A stretch of DNA of 37,319 nucleotides from Bacteroidales bacterium (GCA_030656615.1 JAUSOY010000085.1:1-37319), one strand, 5' to 3'; shown: positions 24,558 to 33,750, numbered from the stretch's first letter. The notes: generated by a model not told the origin, from the letters alone. A program made the numbers and translations.

Positions 24558-24953
24558 ATGAAAAATAAATTATACTATTTCAGTACCATTCTTGATTGTG
24601 ATTTTGAAGAGGCCGATCGCAGAGCACGTGCCAGTCTAGAAAAAGAGGGATTCGGCATTCTTACCGAGATTAATTTTCACGAAAAAATCAAGGAAAAACT
24701 TGGAATGGATTTCCGAAAATACCGGATTTTAGGAGCTTGTAATCCGGGGCTGGCTTATCGTTCCATACAAAAAGAAGATAAAATTGGCATTTTCATGCCT
24801 TGCAACGTCATTGTTCAAGAAACCGAAGATGGAAAAACAGAGGTGGCTGCTATGAATCCGGCAGTTGCCATGTCGGTGGTTGAAAATAAAGATTTGCAGT
24901 GTGTGGCCGAAGAAGTAAGTCTCAAATTGAAAAAAGTGGTTCAGAATCTGTAA
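24558..24953 (+). CDS. DUF302 domain protein
   Basis: A small cytoplasmic protein of 131 residues that consists of one DUF302 domain. Typical segments are the start with a beta strand (LYYFSTILDCDFEEADRRARASLEKEGFGIL), ILGACNPGLAYRSIQ and IGIFMPCNVIVQE, with the conserved cysteines in ACNPG and PCNV. The fold is known from structural genomics, and the function is unknown; a redox or metal link has been suggested because of the cysteines. It stands alone between sua5 and the Bat operon, preceded by a palindrome and followed by a terminator. Confidence 0.85.
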   Translation: MKNKLYYFSTILDCDFEEADRRARASLEKEGFGILTEINFHEKIKEKLGMDFRKYRILGACNPGLAYRSIQKEDKIGIFMPCNVIVQETEDGKTEVAAMNPAVAMSVVENKDLQCVAEEVSLKLKKVVQNL

Positions 24954-25013
24954 CATATCACAATCTTAACACTTCTTAACCTTTGACTAACACTAATTAA
25001 CGCTAAAAAGTAT

Positions 25014-25035
25014 GCTCTCTACGGAGAGCTTTTTT
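25014..25035 (+). terminator. Terminator after the DUF302 gene
   Basis: GCTCTC-TACG-GAGAGC followed by six T residues. The last T is also the first base of the promoter box TAATTTTG, so terminator and promoter share a base. Confidence 0.75.
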
Positions 25036-25042
25036 AATTTTG
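25035..25042 (+). promoter_or_regulatory. Promoter -7 box of the Bat operon
   Basis: TAATTTTG lies 20 bp before the moxR start codon. The transcript would begin near 25048 and have a leader of about 15 nt. The -33 region would fall inside the terminator hairpin, so the -33 element is weak. Confidence 0.5.
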
Positions 25043-25062
25043 TAAAATAAAAACCGTTTGAT

Positions 25063-26055
25063 ATGATACACACCGATATTAAAGAACTAAACGAAAAAAT
25101 CCAGCGCGAAAGCGCCTTCGTCGATATACTTCGTCTGGAAATGAACAAAGTAATCGTCGGACAAAAGCATATGGTTGACCGTTTGATGATAGGTTTATTA
25201 TCTAACGGACATATTTTGCTGGAAGGTGTTCCAGGTCTGGCAAAAACACTCGCCATCAAGTCGCTGGCTAATATTATTGATGCCCGTTTCAGCCGCATTC
25301 AATTTACTCCTGACCTTTTACCGGCCGATTTACTGGGTACACTCATCTACAGTCAGAAGAAGGAAGAATTTATCGTTCGTAAGGGTCCAATTTTCGCTAA
25401 TTTCATTCTGGCCGATGAAATCAACCGTTCTCCGGCAAAGGTTCAGAGTGCCTTGCTCGAAGCCATGCAGGAACGCCAGGTAACCATCGGTGATACTACA
25501 TACAAACTCGATGAACCTTTTCTTGTACTGGCCACCCAAAATCCAATCGAACAAGAAGGAACATATCCCCTACCCGAAGCACAAATCGACCGTTTTATGC
25601 TGAAAGTAGTGATTAGTTATCCCGATAAAGAAGAAGAAAAAATGATTCTTCGACAGAATATCCAGAATGAATTCCCCAAGACGTCCACCATTCTGAAACC
25701 CGCCGATATAATGAATGCCCGCGCAGTAGTAAGAGAGGTTTATCTGGATGAAAAAATCGAAAATTACATTACCGATATTGTTTTTGCATCGCGTTATCCC
25801 GAAAAATACAAACTTGAACGATTTACCGGAATGATTTCTTACGGTGGTTCGCCCAGAGCCAGCATTAATCTGGCATTGGCTTCCAAAGCGTATGCATTTA
25901 TCAAACGCCGCGGATATGTCATTCCTGAAGATGTTCGTGCCATTGCCCACGACGTAATGCGCCATCGGATAGGACTCAGTTATGAGGCCGAAGCCGAAAA
26001 TATCACGACCGAAGAAATCATCAATGCCATTCTGAACGCCGTTGAAGTTCCCTAA
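25063..26055 (+). CDS. MoxR-family AAA+ ATPase, first gene of the Bat operon
   Basis: A 330-residue AAA+ protein. Walker A is GVPGLAKT (55-62), Walker B ILADE (115-119), followed by INRSPAKVQSALLEAMQERQVT (sensor and arginine finger region) and LATQNPIEQEGTYPLPEAQ. MoxR ATPases act as chaperones for the VWA proteins encoded next to them. The gene begins an eight-gene operon whose other members are DUF58, BatA-BatE and one accessory gene. In Bacteroides fragilis the Bat operon contributes to aerotolerance; the exact target of MoxR is not known. Confidence 0.93.
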   Translation: MIHTDIKELNEKIQRESAFVDILRLEMNKVIVGQKHMVDRLMIGLLSNGHILLEGVPGLAKTLAIKSLANIIDARFSRIQFTPDLLPADLLGTLIYSQKKEEFIVRKGPIFANFILADEINRSPAKVQSALLEAMQERQVTIGDTTYKLDEPFLVLATQNPIEQEGTYPLPEAQIDRFMLKVVISYPDKEEEKMILRQNIQNEFPKTSTILKPADIMNARAVVREVYLDEKIENYITDIVFASRYPEKYKLERFTGMISYGGSPRASINLALASKAYAFIKRRGYVIPEDVRAIAHDVMRHRIGLSYEAEAENITTEEIINAILNAVEVP

Positions 26056-26101
26056 AAAACGGAAACTTCTCCTATTCATTCAGAATTAAAACATTGATAT
26101 C

Positions 26102-26977
26102 ATGGATGCTGCCGAAATTTTTAAAAAAGTCAGAAAAATAGAAATAAAGACGCGCGGGCTGTCTAATCAGATTTTCTCCGGTGAATATCATAGTATGTTC
26201 AAAGGAAGAGGTATGGCATTCAGCGAGGTGCGCGAATACCAATATGGCGACGACATTCGCAATATCGACTGGAATGTTACCGCACGATTCAATCATCCCT
26301 ACATTAAGGTCTTTGAAGAAGAGCGTGAACTTACGGTAATCCTATTAGTTGACGTCAGTGGTTCGAACGAATTTGGAACTCATTCAGCGCTTAAAGAAGA
26401 TGTCATCACCGAAATTGCTGCTGTATTATCCTTTTCTGCCATTCAAAACAATGATAAGGTGGGTATAATATTTTTCAGCAATCAGATTGAAAAATTCATT
26501 CCGCCAAAAAAGGGAGCTACGCATATCCTTCGAATCATACGTGAATTAATCGATTTCCGCACTAAAAGTCAGCAAACCGATGTGGCTGAAGGATTAAAAT
26601 ACCTGACCAATGCCATCAAAAAACGCTCAATAGCATTTGTTATCAGCGATTTTCAGGATAAAAATTTTGGTGATGCCCTTCGTATCGCAAGCCAAAAACA
26701 TGATCTGGTGGCCGTCAGAGTCTTCGACCAGCGTGAAAGGGAATTGCCGGATATTGGTCTGGTACAGTTACGCGATGCCGAAACCGGACAATTAATTTGG
26801 ACAGATACTTCCAGTAAGGATATTCGTAACCGATACCGCAGAAATCAGGCTTTACACGAACATTATCTGAGCGAACTTTTTATGCGCTCGGGCGTAGATT
26901 ATACTTCTGTAGCTACTGGCGAAGATTATGTACGTCCATTGATTAATATGTTCAAAAAAAGACAGGGCCGCAGATGA
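26102..26977 (+). CDS. DUF58 domain / VWA-like protein of the Bat operon
   Basis: A 291-residue cytoplasmic protein with the DUF58 signature SEVREYQYGDDIRNIDWNV (about 41-59) and a VWA-like fold with the metal-site pattern DVSGS (about 83-87). DUF58 proteins are regular partners of MoxR ATPases. The stop codon overlaps the next frame's upstream ATG (ATGA), consistent with one message. No membrane segment is visible. Confidence 0.9.
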   Translation: MDAAEIFKKVRKIEIKTRGLSNQIFSGEYHSMFKGRGMAFSEVREYQYGDDIRNIDWNVTARFNHPYIKVFEEERELTVILLVDVSGSNEFGTHSALKEDVITEIAAVLSFSAIQNNDKVGIIFFSNQIEKFIPPKKGATHILRIIRELIDFRTKSQQTDVAEGLKYLTNAIKKRSIAFVISDFQDKNFGDALRIASQKHDLVAVRVFDQRERELPDIGLVQLRDAETGQLIWTDTSSKDIRNRYRRNQALHEHYLSELFMRSGVDYTSVATGEDYVRPLINMFKKRQGRR

Positions 26978-27018
26978 TTTATTACAAATTTGATGTAAAT
27001 ATGATGCGTGAAACATAT

Positions 27019-28005
27019 ATGAAAAATTTTTTGATCAGGTTGTTAGTTTTGATTTTCTGCCTGTGGACAGGGGTCGTTATGGCCCAGTCCAGGGCAGATA
27101 TCAGGATAGACACTACTCAAATTCGCACAGGAGAGCAAATCAGCCTCCTTCTTGAATATCGTTTTCCGAAAGGCTCAAAAATTGACTGGCCGCTTAAAGC
27201 GGATACCATCACAAAAACGATTGAAATTGTTCGCAAACTCAAAGCCGATACCATTACAAACTCCGATGGACTGACCAGTATTCGTCAGCGATACATCATT
27301 ACGTCTTTCGATTCGGGTCCACAGGTAATTCCTCCTCTTCGCTTCGGGTATCTGATGCAGGGCGATTCTACTGCCATGTATACCGAAACGGAGGCTGCTC
27401 TTATCATGGTGAATACCCCCGAGGTTGACACCACGCAGGTAATTAAAGCCATCAAATCGCCCCTATCGGCTCCATTAAGTTTTTGGGAACTTCTGCCCTG
27501 GCTCATTCGAATATGGTCGTTTATCGGGCTGGTATTAATCGTCTTTGTAATTTATTATTATTATAAAAAAGGACGTTTACCCCTGCTAAATCAAAACAAG
27601 AACGTGCGTTTGCCGGCTGATGATGAAGCCATGCTCGGCCTTGAAAACCTTCGTCTGAAAAAACTATGGCAAAACGGATATTACAAATTGTACTTCAGTG
27701 AAATGACTGACATAATCCGGTTATATATCGAAAGACGCTTCGACGTTATGGCGGTAGAAATGACAACCGAAGAGATTATGACAAACATCAAACCACTGAG
27801 CATCAATAAAGAAGTATCAAGCAAACTCCATGAAGTGCTTCAACTTGCCGATTTAGTAAAATTTGCCAAAGCGGAGCCTATGCCACTCGAAAGCGATCTT
27901 TCATTGCAGCATTGCATCGACTTTGTTAAAGAAACAGCTCCTTCTCCTGAAGATTCAAAAGAAGAAGAAACAGAAAACAAAACAGATAAAAATCCCAAAC
28001 TATGA
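27019..28005 (+). CDS. Bat-operon accessory membrane protein
   Basis: A protein of about 328 residues: signal peptide (MKNFLIRLLVLIFCLWTGVVMAQ), a periplasmic beta-rich domain (DTTQIRTGEQISLLLEYRFPKGSKIDWPL...), a transmembrane helix (LIRIWSFIGLVLIVFVIYYYYK, about 165-185) and a cytoplasmic helical tail that ends in a charged EE/K run. It resembles the DUF4381-like proteins found between the DUF58 gene and batA in Bacteroidota; I do not recognise a function. I start at the ATG at 27019, because it gives a standard signal peptide. ATGs at 26974 (coupled ATGA), 27001 and 27004 would only lengthen the N-terminus. Its stop overlaps the batA start. Confidence 0.75.
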   Translation: MKNFLIRLLVLIFCLWTGVVMAQSRADIRIDTTQIRTGEQISLLLEYRFPKGSKIDWPLKADTITKTIEIVRKLKADTITNSDGLTSIRQRYIITSFDSGPQVIPPLRFGYLMQGDSTAMYTETEAALIMVNTPEVDTTQVIKAIKSPLSAPLSFWELLPWLIRIWSFIGLVLIVFVIYYYYKKGRLPLLNQNKNVRLPADDEAMLGLENLRLKKLWQNGYYKLYFSEMTDIIRLYIERRFDVMAVEMTTEEIMTNIKPLSINKEVSSKLHEVLQLADLVKFAKAEPMPLESDLSLQHCIDFVKETAPSPEDSKEEETENKTDKNPKL

Positions 28006-29006
28006 GTACTTATCTGGTAAAAATCAGTTTCGCCCATCCATGGGTATTTTTTCTGCTAATCATCATTCCTTTGTTGGTGCTATGGTATTATTACAGACAT
28101 CACAAGTTGAATTCGAACATTCAGTTTTTTTCCACTTCATTTCTTGGAAGCCTCAAGCCTACCTGGAAACAACGGATGATGCATCTCCCATTTATTCTCC
28201 GACTTCTATCAATCATATTTATTATTATAGCATTAGCGCGCCCACAAAGCAGCACCAGCCGACAAGAAACGAATGTGGAAGGAATTGATATTGTAACGGC
28301 CCTGGATATTTCTACCAGTATGCTGGCCGAAGATTTTCAGCCCAACCGATTGGAGGCATCGAAAAAACTTGCTCAGGAATTTATAGACGGGCGTCCGAAC
28401 GATCGGATTGGTCTGGTGGTTTTTGCCGGCGAGGCTTTTACCCAATGTCCGTTAACGACTGACCATGGCGTTATTTCCGGCTTGTTTGAAGATATCAAAT
28501 GTGGAATGATTGAAGATGGTACAGCTATTGGCGATGGACTGGCTACGGCAGTAAATCGCTTATCAACCAGCCAGGCCGTTAGCAAAGTAATTATTCTTGT
28601 AACCGATGGAGTAAATAACCGCGGCAATATTGATCCAGGTTCGGCTGCTGAAATTGCCAAAAAATATGGAATACATGTTTACACCATTGGTGTCGGCACC
28701 CAGGGATTTGCTCCTTACCCGGTAAAAACTCCATTCGGTATTCAATACCAGAATATGGAAGTTAATATTGATGAAGACCTTCTGAAACAGATTTCAAGCG
28801 TTACCGATGGAAAATATTTCAGGGCAACTTCAAACAATAAACTCCAACAGATTTACAAGGAAATTGATCAAATGGAAAAATCGAGGATTGACGTTACCGA
28901 ATTCCGAAACAAGAATGAAGAATTTTTCATTTATGCCCTTATTGCTCTTTTATTCCTCTTTGTAGAGTTTATTTTATCAAGAACCGTTTTAAGAACCCTT
29001 CCATAA
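28002..29006 (+). CDS. batA: Aerotolerance protein BatA (VWA domain)
   Basis: A 334-residue membrane protein with hydrophobic helices at about 13-30, 65-80 and 310-329. A von Willebrand A domain lies between the second and the last, with the MIDAS pattern DISTS (D102, S104, S106) and later TDG (about 205-207). VWA domains bind partner proteins through a metal ion. BatA is encoded with BatB in nearly all such operons, and the two probably form a heteromeric complex. The start overlaps the previous stop by ATGA. A periplasmic location is expected from the helices. Confidence 0.92.
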   Translation: MSTYLVKISFAHPWVFFLLIIIPLLVLWYYYRHHKLNSNIQFFSTSFLGSLKPTWKQRMMHLPFILRLLSIIFIIIALARPQSSTSRQETNVEGIDIVTALDISTSMLAEDFQPNRLEASKKLAQEFIDGRPNDRIGLVVFAGEAFTQCPLTTDHGVISGLFEDIKCGMIEDGTAIGDGLATAVNRLSTSQAVSKVIILVTDGVNNRGNIDPGSAAEIAKKYGIHVYTIGVGTQGFAPYPVKTPFGIQYQNMEVNIDEDLLKQISSVTDGKYFRATSNNKLQQIYKEIDQMEKSRIDVTEFRNKNEEFFIYALIALLFLFVEFILSRTVLRTLP

Positions 29007-29021
29007 ACACACACAAAAAGT

Positions 29022-30068
29022 ATGTTTAAATTCGAAAATCCGGAAATACTCTATGGACTGGTACTATTACCAGCGGCCATACTATTATATATTTTCCTGA
29101 CCATCCATAAGAAAAAATCGCTGAAGAAATTTGGTGATGACGCTTTGATGGAAAAACTCACCCCCGAAATTTCATGGTTACGCCATCATATAAAATTTGT
29201 TATCCTTTTATTCGCCTGGGCGTTATTAATACTGGGTGCTGCCAATCCACAGATAGGTTCCAAGCTGGTGAAATCGCAGCGCAAAGGAGTCGATTTAATG
29301 ATTTGCCTCGATGTTTCTAACAGCATGCTAACCGAGGATATTTCGCCCAATCGTTTAGAGAGTGCTAAAAGAGCCATTTCCAAACTCATTGATAATCTGA
29401 GTGGCGACCGCACCGGCATCGTTGTTTTTGCGGGAAAAGCTTATGTACAATTGCCACTTACCAATGATTACGCTGCTGCTAAAATGTTTTTAAGCACCAT
29501 CAATCCAAATCTGGTACCATCGCAAGGAACCGCTATCGCCCATGCCATCAGTCTTGCCTCCGGTTCATTCAAAGATGAAAAGCATAGCCGAGCCATCATT
29601 ATTATTACCGATGGCGAAGACCATGAAGGCAATGCCATTGAAGAAGCTACTAAGGCAGTAGAAAATGGCATTCGGGTTTTTACGATTGGAATAGGCTCAC
29701 CCGAAGGTTCTCCAATTCCTGATTTCAATAGCAATGGACAGAAAGTTGGCTTTAAAAAAGACCAGGACGGAAAAACAGTTGTTTCCAGCCTCAACGAAAC
29801 CATCCTTCAGCAAATAGCATCTTCAGGAAATGGCGTTTATGTCAGGTCGGCGAATACACAAGCGTCTCTGAAAAAAGTAGTGGAAGAAATCGATAGCATG
29901 GAAAAACAGGAATATGATACCCGGATTTTTTCCGATTATGAAGATCGCTTCTACTATTTTCTGTGGCCTGCCCTGGGGCTGCTGTTAATCGAATTATTCA
30001 TCGCTGCGCGTAAAAGCAAGTGGGTAAGACGTCTGAAGTTATTCGAAAACCGAAAATCAAACGCCTGA
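29022..30068 (+). CDS. batB: Aerotolerance protein BatB (VWA domain)
   Basis: A 348-residue paralogue of BatA with the same layout: helices at about 10-27 and 58-74, a VWA domain with MIDAS DVSNS (D97, S99, S101) and TDGED (about 195-199), and a C-terminal helix (about 313-330). BatA and BatB share the SMLxEDxxPNRLE stretch just after the MIDAS. The stop is three bases before the batC start. Confidence 0.92.
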   Translation: MFKFENPEILYGLVLLPAAILLYIFLTIHKKKSLKKFGDDALMEKLTPEISWLRHHIKFVILLFAWALLILGAANPQIGSKLVKSQRKGVDLMICLDVSNSMLTEDISPNRLESAKRAISKLIDNLSGDRTGIVVFAGKAYVQLPLTNDYAAAKMFLSTINPNLVPSQGTAIAHAISLASGSFKDEKHSRAIIIITDGEDHEGNAIEEATKAVENGIRVFTIGIGSPEGSPIPDFNSNGQKVGFKKDQDGKTVVSSLNETILQQIASSGNGVYVRSANTQASLKKVVEEIDSMEKQEYDTRIFSDYEDRFYYFLWPALGLLLIELFIAARKSKWVRRLKLFENRKSNA

Positions 30069-30071
30069 GCA

Positions 30072-30764
30072 ATGAAAAAAACACTAATAGCCATTGTGGC
30101 ACTTCTGATTGCGATACCAATTTTCGCTCAAAAAGAGAATAAAAATATCCGGAGAGGAAATAAACTTTTCGAAAAATCGAATTATACCGATGCGGAAGTA
30201 AAATACCGTAAGGCATTGGAGCAAAATCCATTCTCCGAAAAAAGCTCCTTTAATCTTGGCGATGCACTCTATATGCAAAAAAACTATGAGGAAGCCAATA
30301 AGCAATATTCTGCCCTTGCGCAAAATTCTGCCCTTGATGGCACGCTACGATCCGCTTCGTGGCATAACGCCGGAAATTCATTTCTTGAGCAAAAGAAGTA
30401 TCAGGAAGCCATCGAAGCCTATAAAAATGCCCTGCGAATCAATCCTAAAGATGACGACACACGATACAATCTGGAATATGCCCGGCAAATGTTAATAAAA
30501 GAGGAGCAGGAGCAAAAAAAGGATAAAAAAGAGGATAAGAAGGAAGAAGAAAAAAAGGATAAAAAAGAAGATCAGCAAAAACCTCAGCCACAGGATCAAA
30601 AGCCGAATCAGGAGCCGGGTCAAAAGCCACAGCCAAAAGAAATATCCAAACAGGACGCTCAACGAATGCTGGAGGCTATGAAAAATGCTGAACAAAAAAC
30701 GCTGGAAAACCTGCAAAAGAAAAAAGGAGTGGCAGTTCCTGCAGGTTCTGTTAAAGACTGGTAA
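30072..30764 (+). CDS. batC: Aerotolerance protein BatC (TPR)
   Basis: A 230-residue secreted TPR protein: signal peptide (about 1-19, ending FAQ), three TPR-like repeats (about 25-140, for example AEVKYRKALEQNPFSEKSSFNLGDAL and YQEAIEAYKNALRINPKDDDTRYNLEYA), a low-complexity K/E/D run with P/Q-rich tail (about 142-195), and a conserved C-terminal helix (QDAQRMLEAMKNAEQKTLENLQK). TPRs mediate protein contacts, presumably with BatA, BatB and BatD. The length and low-complexity tract are typical of BatC. Confidence 0.88.
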   Translation: MKKTLIAIVALLIAIPIFAQKENKNIRRGNKLFEKSNYTDAEVKYRKALEQNPFSEKSSFNLGDALYMQKNYEEANKQYSALAQNSALDGTLRSASWHNAGNSFLEQKKYQEAIEAYKNALRINPKDDDTRYNLEYARQMLIKEEQEQKKDKKEDKKEEEKKDKKEDQQKPQPQDQKPNQEPGQKPQPKEISKQDAQRMLEAMKNAEQKTLENLQKKKGVAVPAGSVKDW

Positions 30765-30769
30765 TTTTG
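30762..30769 (+). promoter_or_regulatory. Possible internal promoter box at the batC-batD junction
   Basis: TAATTTTG overlaps the batC stop codon, 39 bp before the batD ATG. A match by chance is possible in AT-rich DNA. Confidence 0.25.
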
Positions 30770-30808
30770 ACAAACGAAATTTGTAAATTTAACCCCAAAG
30801 CTAGAAAC

Positions 30809-32695
30809 ATGAAGTCAGGTTTTATAAAAGCACTACTCTATATAACCGGAGTTATTTTTGCCCTTGCTCCACTGAATACGATTTCTGCCGACGAAGTCGA
30901 GTTTTCGGCTCAGGCAAAAACTACCGTTAGTCAGGGAGAAACCTTCAGAGTGATCTTTTCGCTGAATGCTCAGGGTGATAATTTTCAGGCACCGGGATTT
31001 AAAGGTTTTAGTGTTGTGTCGGGGCCAAATCCAAGTACATCTTCCTCCTTCCAAATGATAAATGGAAAGGTAACTCAATCGGTACAGCAAAGTTTTACGT
31101 ATCTGATACATGCCACAAGTCCGGGTTCATTTGACATCGGCTCCGCCTCTATTGTAGTTGATGGCAAAACATACCGTAGCAATGCTTTAAAAATAACCGT
31201 TGTTACCGGAGATGCCGGAAACAGAAGGCAAACACAGGCTGCCGGCTCGCCCTCGGATACACAATCGCCTGATAATGATGATGCCACCGGCAACAAGAAT
31301 GATGCATTTATCCGAACTTTTGTAAGCAAGACCAATCCGGTTCAGGGAGAACAAATTACTGCCACCACCAAGGTTTATACACGTGTTGGCATTTCCAGTC
31401 TCGAATTAAAAACCAACCTTTCAACGGTTCAGGGATTCTGGTCTGCTGATTTACTTCGCAATGCAAACGTTCCAACAGACAATGAAATTATCAATGGCGA
31501 ACGCTATGTAACCAAAGAAATTCAAAAAGTGGCCTTATTCCCGCTAAAAAGTGGCGAACTGAGCATTCCGGCCATCGAAATGGAAGCCATTGTTCAAGTT
31601 CAAAAAACGCGCAAACGAAGCAGTTCCGGCGATCCCTTCTTCGATTCCTTCTTTAACGATGCGTTTTTCAATACCAGCGTAGAACAGGTAAAACGAAAAC
31701 TTAGTTCGCCCGCGGTGCGACTGAATGTTCAAGCACTTCCCGAAGCCGGAAAACCTTCTGATTTTAGCGGCGCTGTCGGCAGTTTCAACTTTGAAGCGAA
31801 AGTAGACCGGACCGAACTCAAAGCCAACGAAGCCATCAATCTTAAAATAACCATCAGTGGCATTGGGAATATTGATTTAATAGATAAATTCAACATCACT
31901 TTTCCGAGCGATTTCGAAACCTACGATCCCAAAATCAATACGCATACACAAATCACCTCCGGAAAACTGGGAGGCAGCAAGACCTTTGAATATTTACTGA
32001 TTCCCCGCAATGCCGGAGAATTCACCATTAAACCCATCGAATTCAGCTACTACGATCCCAATCAGAAAAAATACTTCAGCCGTTCTTCTTCCGAATTTAA
32101 ATTCAAAGTGGCCAAAGGCGATGGAAACACATCAGCTGTAAGTTATAGCGGTGTTAATCAGCAAGATATACAATATATCGGCTCCGATATCCGCCATATT
32201 AAAGTTCCTCCCTTCGCCCTTTCCGAATCAGGAAATATACTGATTGGCAGTATGCTTTATTGGCTGATTTTTGGCGGATTGTTCTTTTTGGCTAGTATTC
32301 TGTATTTCTGGATGCTACATCGGAGAAAACTCGCCGGCAATACCGGACAAATGAAATTGCGTCGGGCAAATAAAGTGAGCCGTAAACGATTACGTAAGGC
32401 GGCAGCATATCTTAAAACAGCCGAGGAAGCAGCATTTTATAACGAAATCAGCGCTGCTTTATGGGGCTATCTAAGCGATAAATTTAATATTCCGCTGGCA
32501 AGGCTCTCGATGGATTCGGTTAATGATGCACTGTCTGAACGGAGTGTATCGGCAGAAACCATAGCACAATTCAGGGAAACTCTTGATAATTGTGAATTTG
32601 CACGCTTTGCTCCGGGTGATAAAACGGCCAATATGGAAGGAATATACCAGCAGGCCCTTGCCATTATAAGCAGAATTGAACGAGAACTCAGATAA
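30809..32695 (+). CDS. batD: BatD-family protein
   Basis: A protein of about 628 residues: signal peptide (MKSGFIKALLYITGVIFALAP..., ending ISA), repeated immunoglobulin-like beta-sandwich domains (for example VSQGETFRVIFSLNAQG and the later KANEAINLKITISGIGN), a transmembrane helix (MLYWLIFGGLFFLASILYFWML, about 482-503) and a short cytoplasmic tail with a winged-helix-like or helical end. That is the standard BatD layout. I start at ATG 30809; the earlier TTG at 30767 would put 14 residues in front of the signal peptide. It is the largest Bat component and probably forms the periplasmic part of the complex. Confidence 0.9.
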   Translation: MKSGFIKALLYITGVIFALAPLNTISADEVEFSAQAKTTVSQGETFRVIFSLNAQGDNFQAPGFKGFSVVSGPNPSTSSSFQMINGKVTQSVQQSFTYLIHATSPGSFDIGSASIVVDGKTYRSNALKITVVTGDAGNRRQTQAAGSPSDTQSPDNDDATGNKNDAFIRTFVSKTNPVQGEQITATTKVYTRVGISSLELKTNLSTVQGFWSADLLRNANVPTDNEIINGERYVTKEIQKVALFPLKSGELSIPAIEMEAIVQVQKTRKRSSSGDPFFDSFFNDAFFNTSVEQVKRKLSSPAVRLNVQALPEAGKPSDFSGAVGSFNFEAKVDRTELKANEAINLKITISGIGNIDLIDKFNITFPSDFETYDPKINTHTQITSGKLGGSKTFEYLLIPRNAGEFTIKPIEFSYYDPNQKKYFSRSSSEFKFKVAKGDGNTSAVSYSGVNQQDIQYIGSDIRHIKVPPFALSESGNILIGSMLYWLIFGGLFFLASILYFWMLHRRKLAGNTGQMKLRRANKVSRKRLRKAAAYLKTAEEAAFYNEISAALWGYLSDKFNIPLARLSMDSVNDALSERSVSAETIAQFRETLDNCEFARFAPGDKTANMEGIYQQALAIISRIERELR

Positions 32696-32705
32696 AGGAA
32701 TAAAT

Positions 32706-33461
32706 ATGAAACAGACATTGCTTGCTATATTTTTGCTTTCCTTTCCTATTCTGATGATGGGAAATAATTCGGCAGCAGAACTCGATTCAGCCACGGCGGC
32801 CTATACTGCCGGGAACTATCAGAAAGCCATCTGGCATTACCAAAAAGTGGTGGATATGAAGCTCGAATCCGCAGAACTTTACTATAACCTGGGCAATTCG
32901 TGGTTTAAACTGAATGAAATGGCGCCCGCCATACTGTATTATGAAAAGGCCCTTCGCCTCGACCCCAATCATGCCGATATACAATTTAATCTAAAGGTGG
33001 CCAACAGCCGTATCGTTGACAAAATAGATGAGGTGCCGCAATTGTTTTATGAGCGCTGGTGGAGCAAAATAAAAAACCTTTTCAATGGAAACCGTTGGGC
33101 ATTTATCAGCCTTATCAGTTTTGGACTGATGCTTAGTCTTGGGATATTATTCTTCCTGACGTTCTCCGGAAATATGCGTCGTCTAAGTTTCTGGAGCGGA
33201 CTGACCATTATGCTGATATTTTTTATTTCTTCCGGATTTGCCTGGCAGGCACGTGCAGAAAAAATTCATCACAATCAGGGCATCGTATTTACACAATCGG
33301 TGAGCGTTAAAAGTTCACCCGACCAAAGCAGCACCGATTTATTTGTTATCCATGAAGGAACAAAAGTCCGAATTACCGAACGCATTGGCGAATGGATAGA
33401 AGTACGCATTGCCAACGGAAGCACAGGCTGGATACAGAAAAACGATCTGAAAGAGATTTAA
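32706..33461 (+). CDS. batE: BatE (TPR plus SH3-like domain)
   Basis: A protein of about 251 residues: signal peptide (MKQTLLAIFLLSFPILMMGN), TPR repeats (about 23-100, with AELYYNLGNSWFKLNEMAPAILYYEKAL), two transmembrane helices (about 128-148 and 155-174), then a C-terminal bacterial SH3 domain (VSVKSSPDQSSTDLFVIHEGTKVRI, ending WIQKNDLKEI). It completes the operon. I start at ATG 32706; an ATG at 32676 overlaps batD and lacks a sensible signal peptide. A GC-rich hairpin 84 bp downstream may end the transcript. Confidence 0.88.
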   Translation: MKQTLLAIFLLSFPILMMGNNSAAELDSATAAYTAGNYQKAIWHYQKVVDMKLESAELYYNLGNSWFKLNEMAPAILYYEKALRLDPNHADIQFNLKVANSRIVDKIDEVPQLFYERWWSKIKNLFNGNRWAFISLISFGLMLSLGILFFLTFSGNMRRLSFWSGLTIMLIFFISSGFAWQARAEKIHHNQGIVFTQSVSVKSSPDQSSTDLFVIHEGTKVRITERIGEWIEVRIANGSTGWIQKNDLKEI

Positions 33462-33544
33462 TATCCGGCGGGTGATGATTCCTCGGCGATTATAAACCAT
33501 CAAAGGATTTTCCTTTTTACAAGCCATTTTACGAAAAAGTATTT

Positions 33545-33575
33545 GCAGGGCAGCTATCATCGCGTAGCTGCCTGC
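33545..33575 (+). repeat. Strong hairpin after the Bat operon
   Basis: GCAGGGCAGCTA (33545-33556) pairs with TAGCTGCCTGC (33565-33575) with one bulged base around an 8-nt loop. There is no T run behind it, so it could be a stability or factor-dependent termination element. The rest of the 319-bp gap (33462-33780) holds no gene that I can support, only the AT-rich tail and the repeat described next. Confidence 0.5.
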
Positions 33576-33693
33576 ATTGTGTTTTATACAAAGATGAAGC
33601 CTGCGCCCTACTATCATATGAATTGATTTTTTTCTACTGATTAAAAAGACAAAGAAAAATACTTTCCGTCCATATTTTAGTTTTTGTTTACAG

Positions 33694-33737
33694 AAAACAG
33701 CATATATTTGATACACTGTAATTACAAAAGAAGGTTT
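33694..33737 (+). repeat. 44-bp direct repeat, copy 1 (with promoter box), left of the accessory island
   Basis: This segment equals 37136-37179 at 42 of 44 positions. It includes TATATTTG at 33703-33710, a TAnnTTTG promoter match, so it could drive the HEPN gene 71 bp away. Similarity stops abruptly at GGTTT, where the other copy runs into the IS66-type end and this one runs into a cassette-like junction. Confidence 0.7.
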
Positions 33738-33750
33738 TAAGACGAACTGC

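Noticed and set aside
24960-25010. Repeated TTAAC/CTAA motifs after the DUF302 gene as a CRISPR-like or iteron array
   Set aside because: The motifs are short, irregular and what AT-rich intergenic DNA gives by chance; no spacers or regular period are present.
30492-30773. Minus-strand frame of leucine/phenylalanine-rich sequence opposite batC
   Set aside because: It is the complement of the lysine/glutamate-rich tract of BatC and has no independent support.
33339-33716. Minus-strand 125-codon frame over the end of batE and the following gap
   Set aside because: It is largely antisense to the SH3 domain of batE, shows no family features and has a low-complexity translation.
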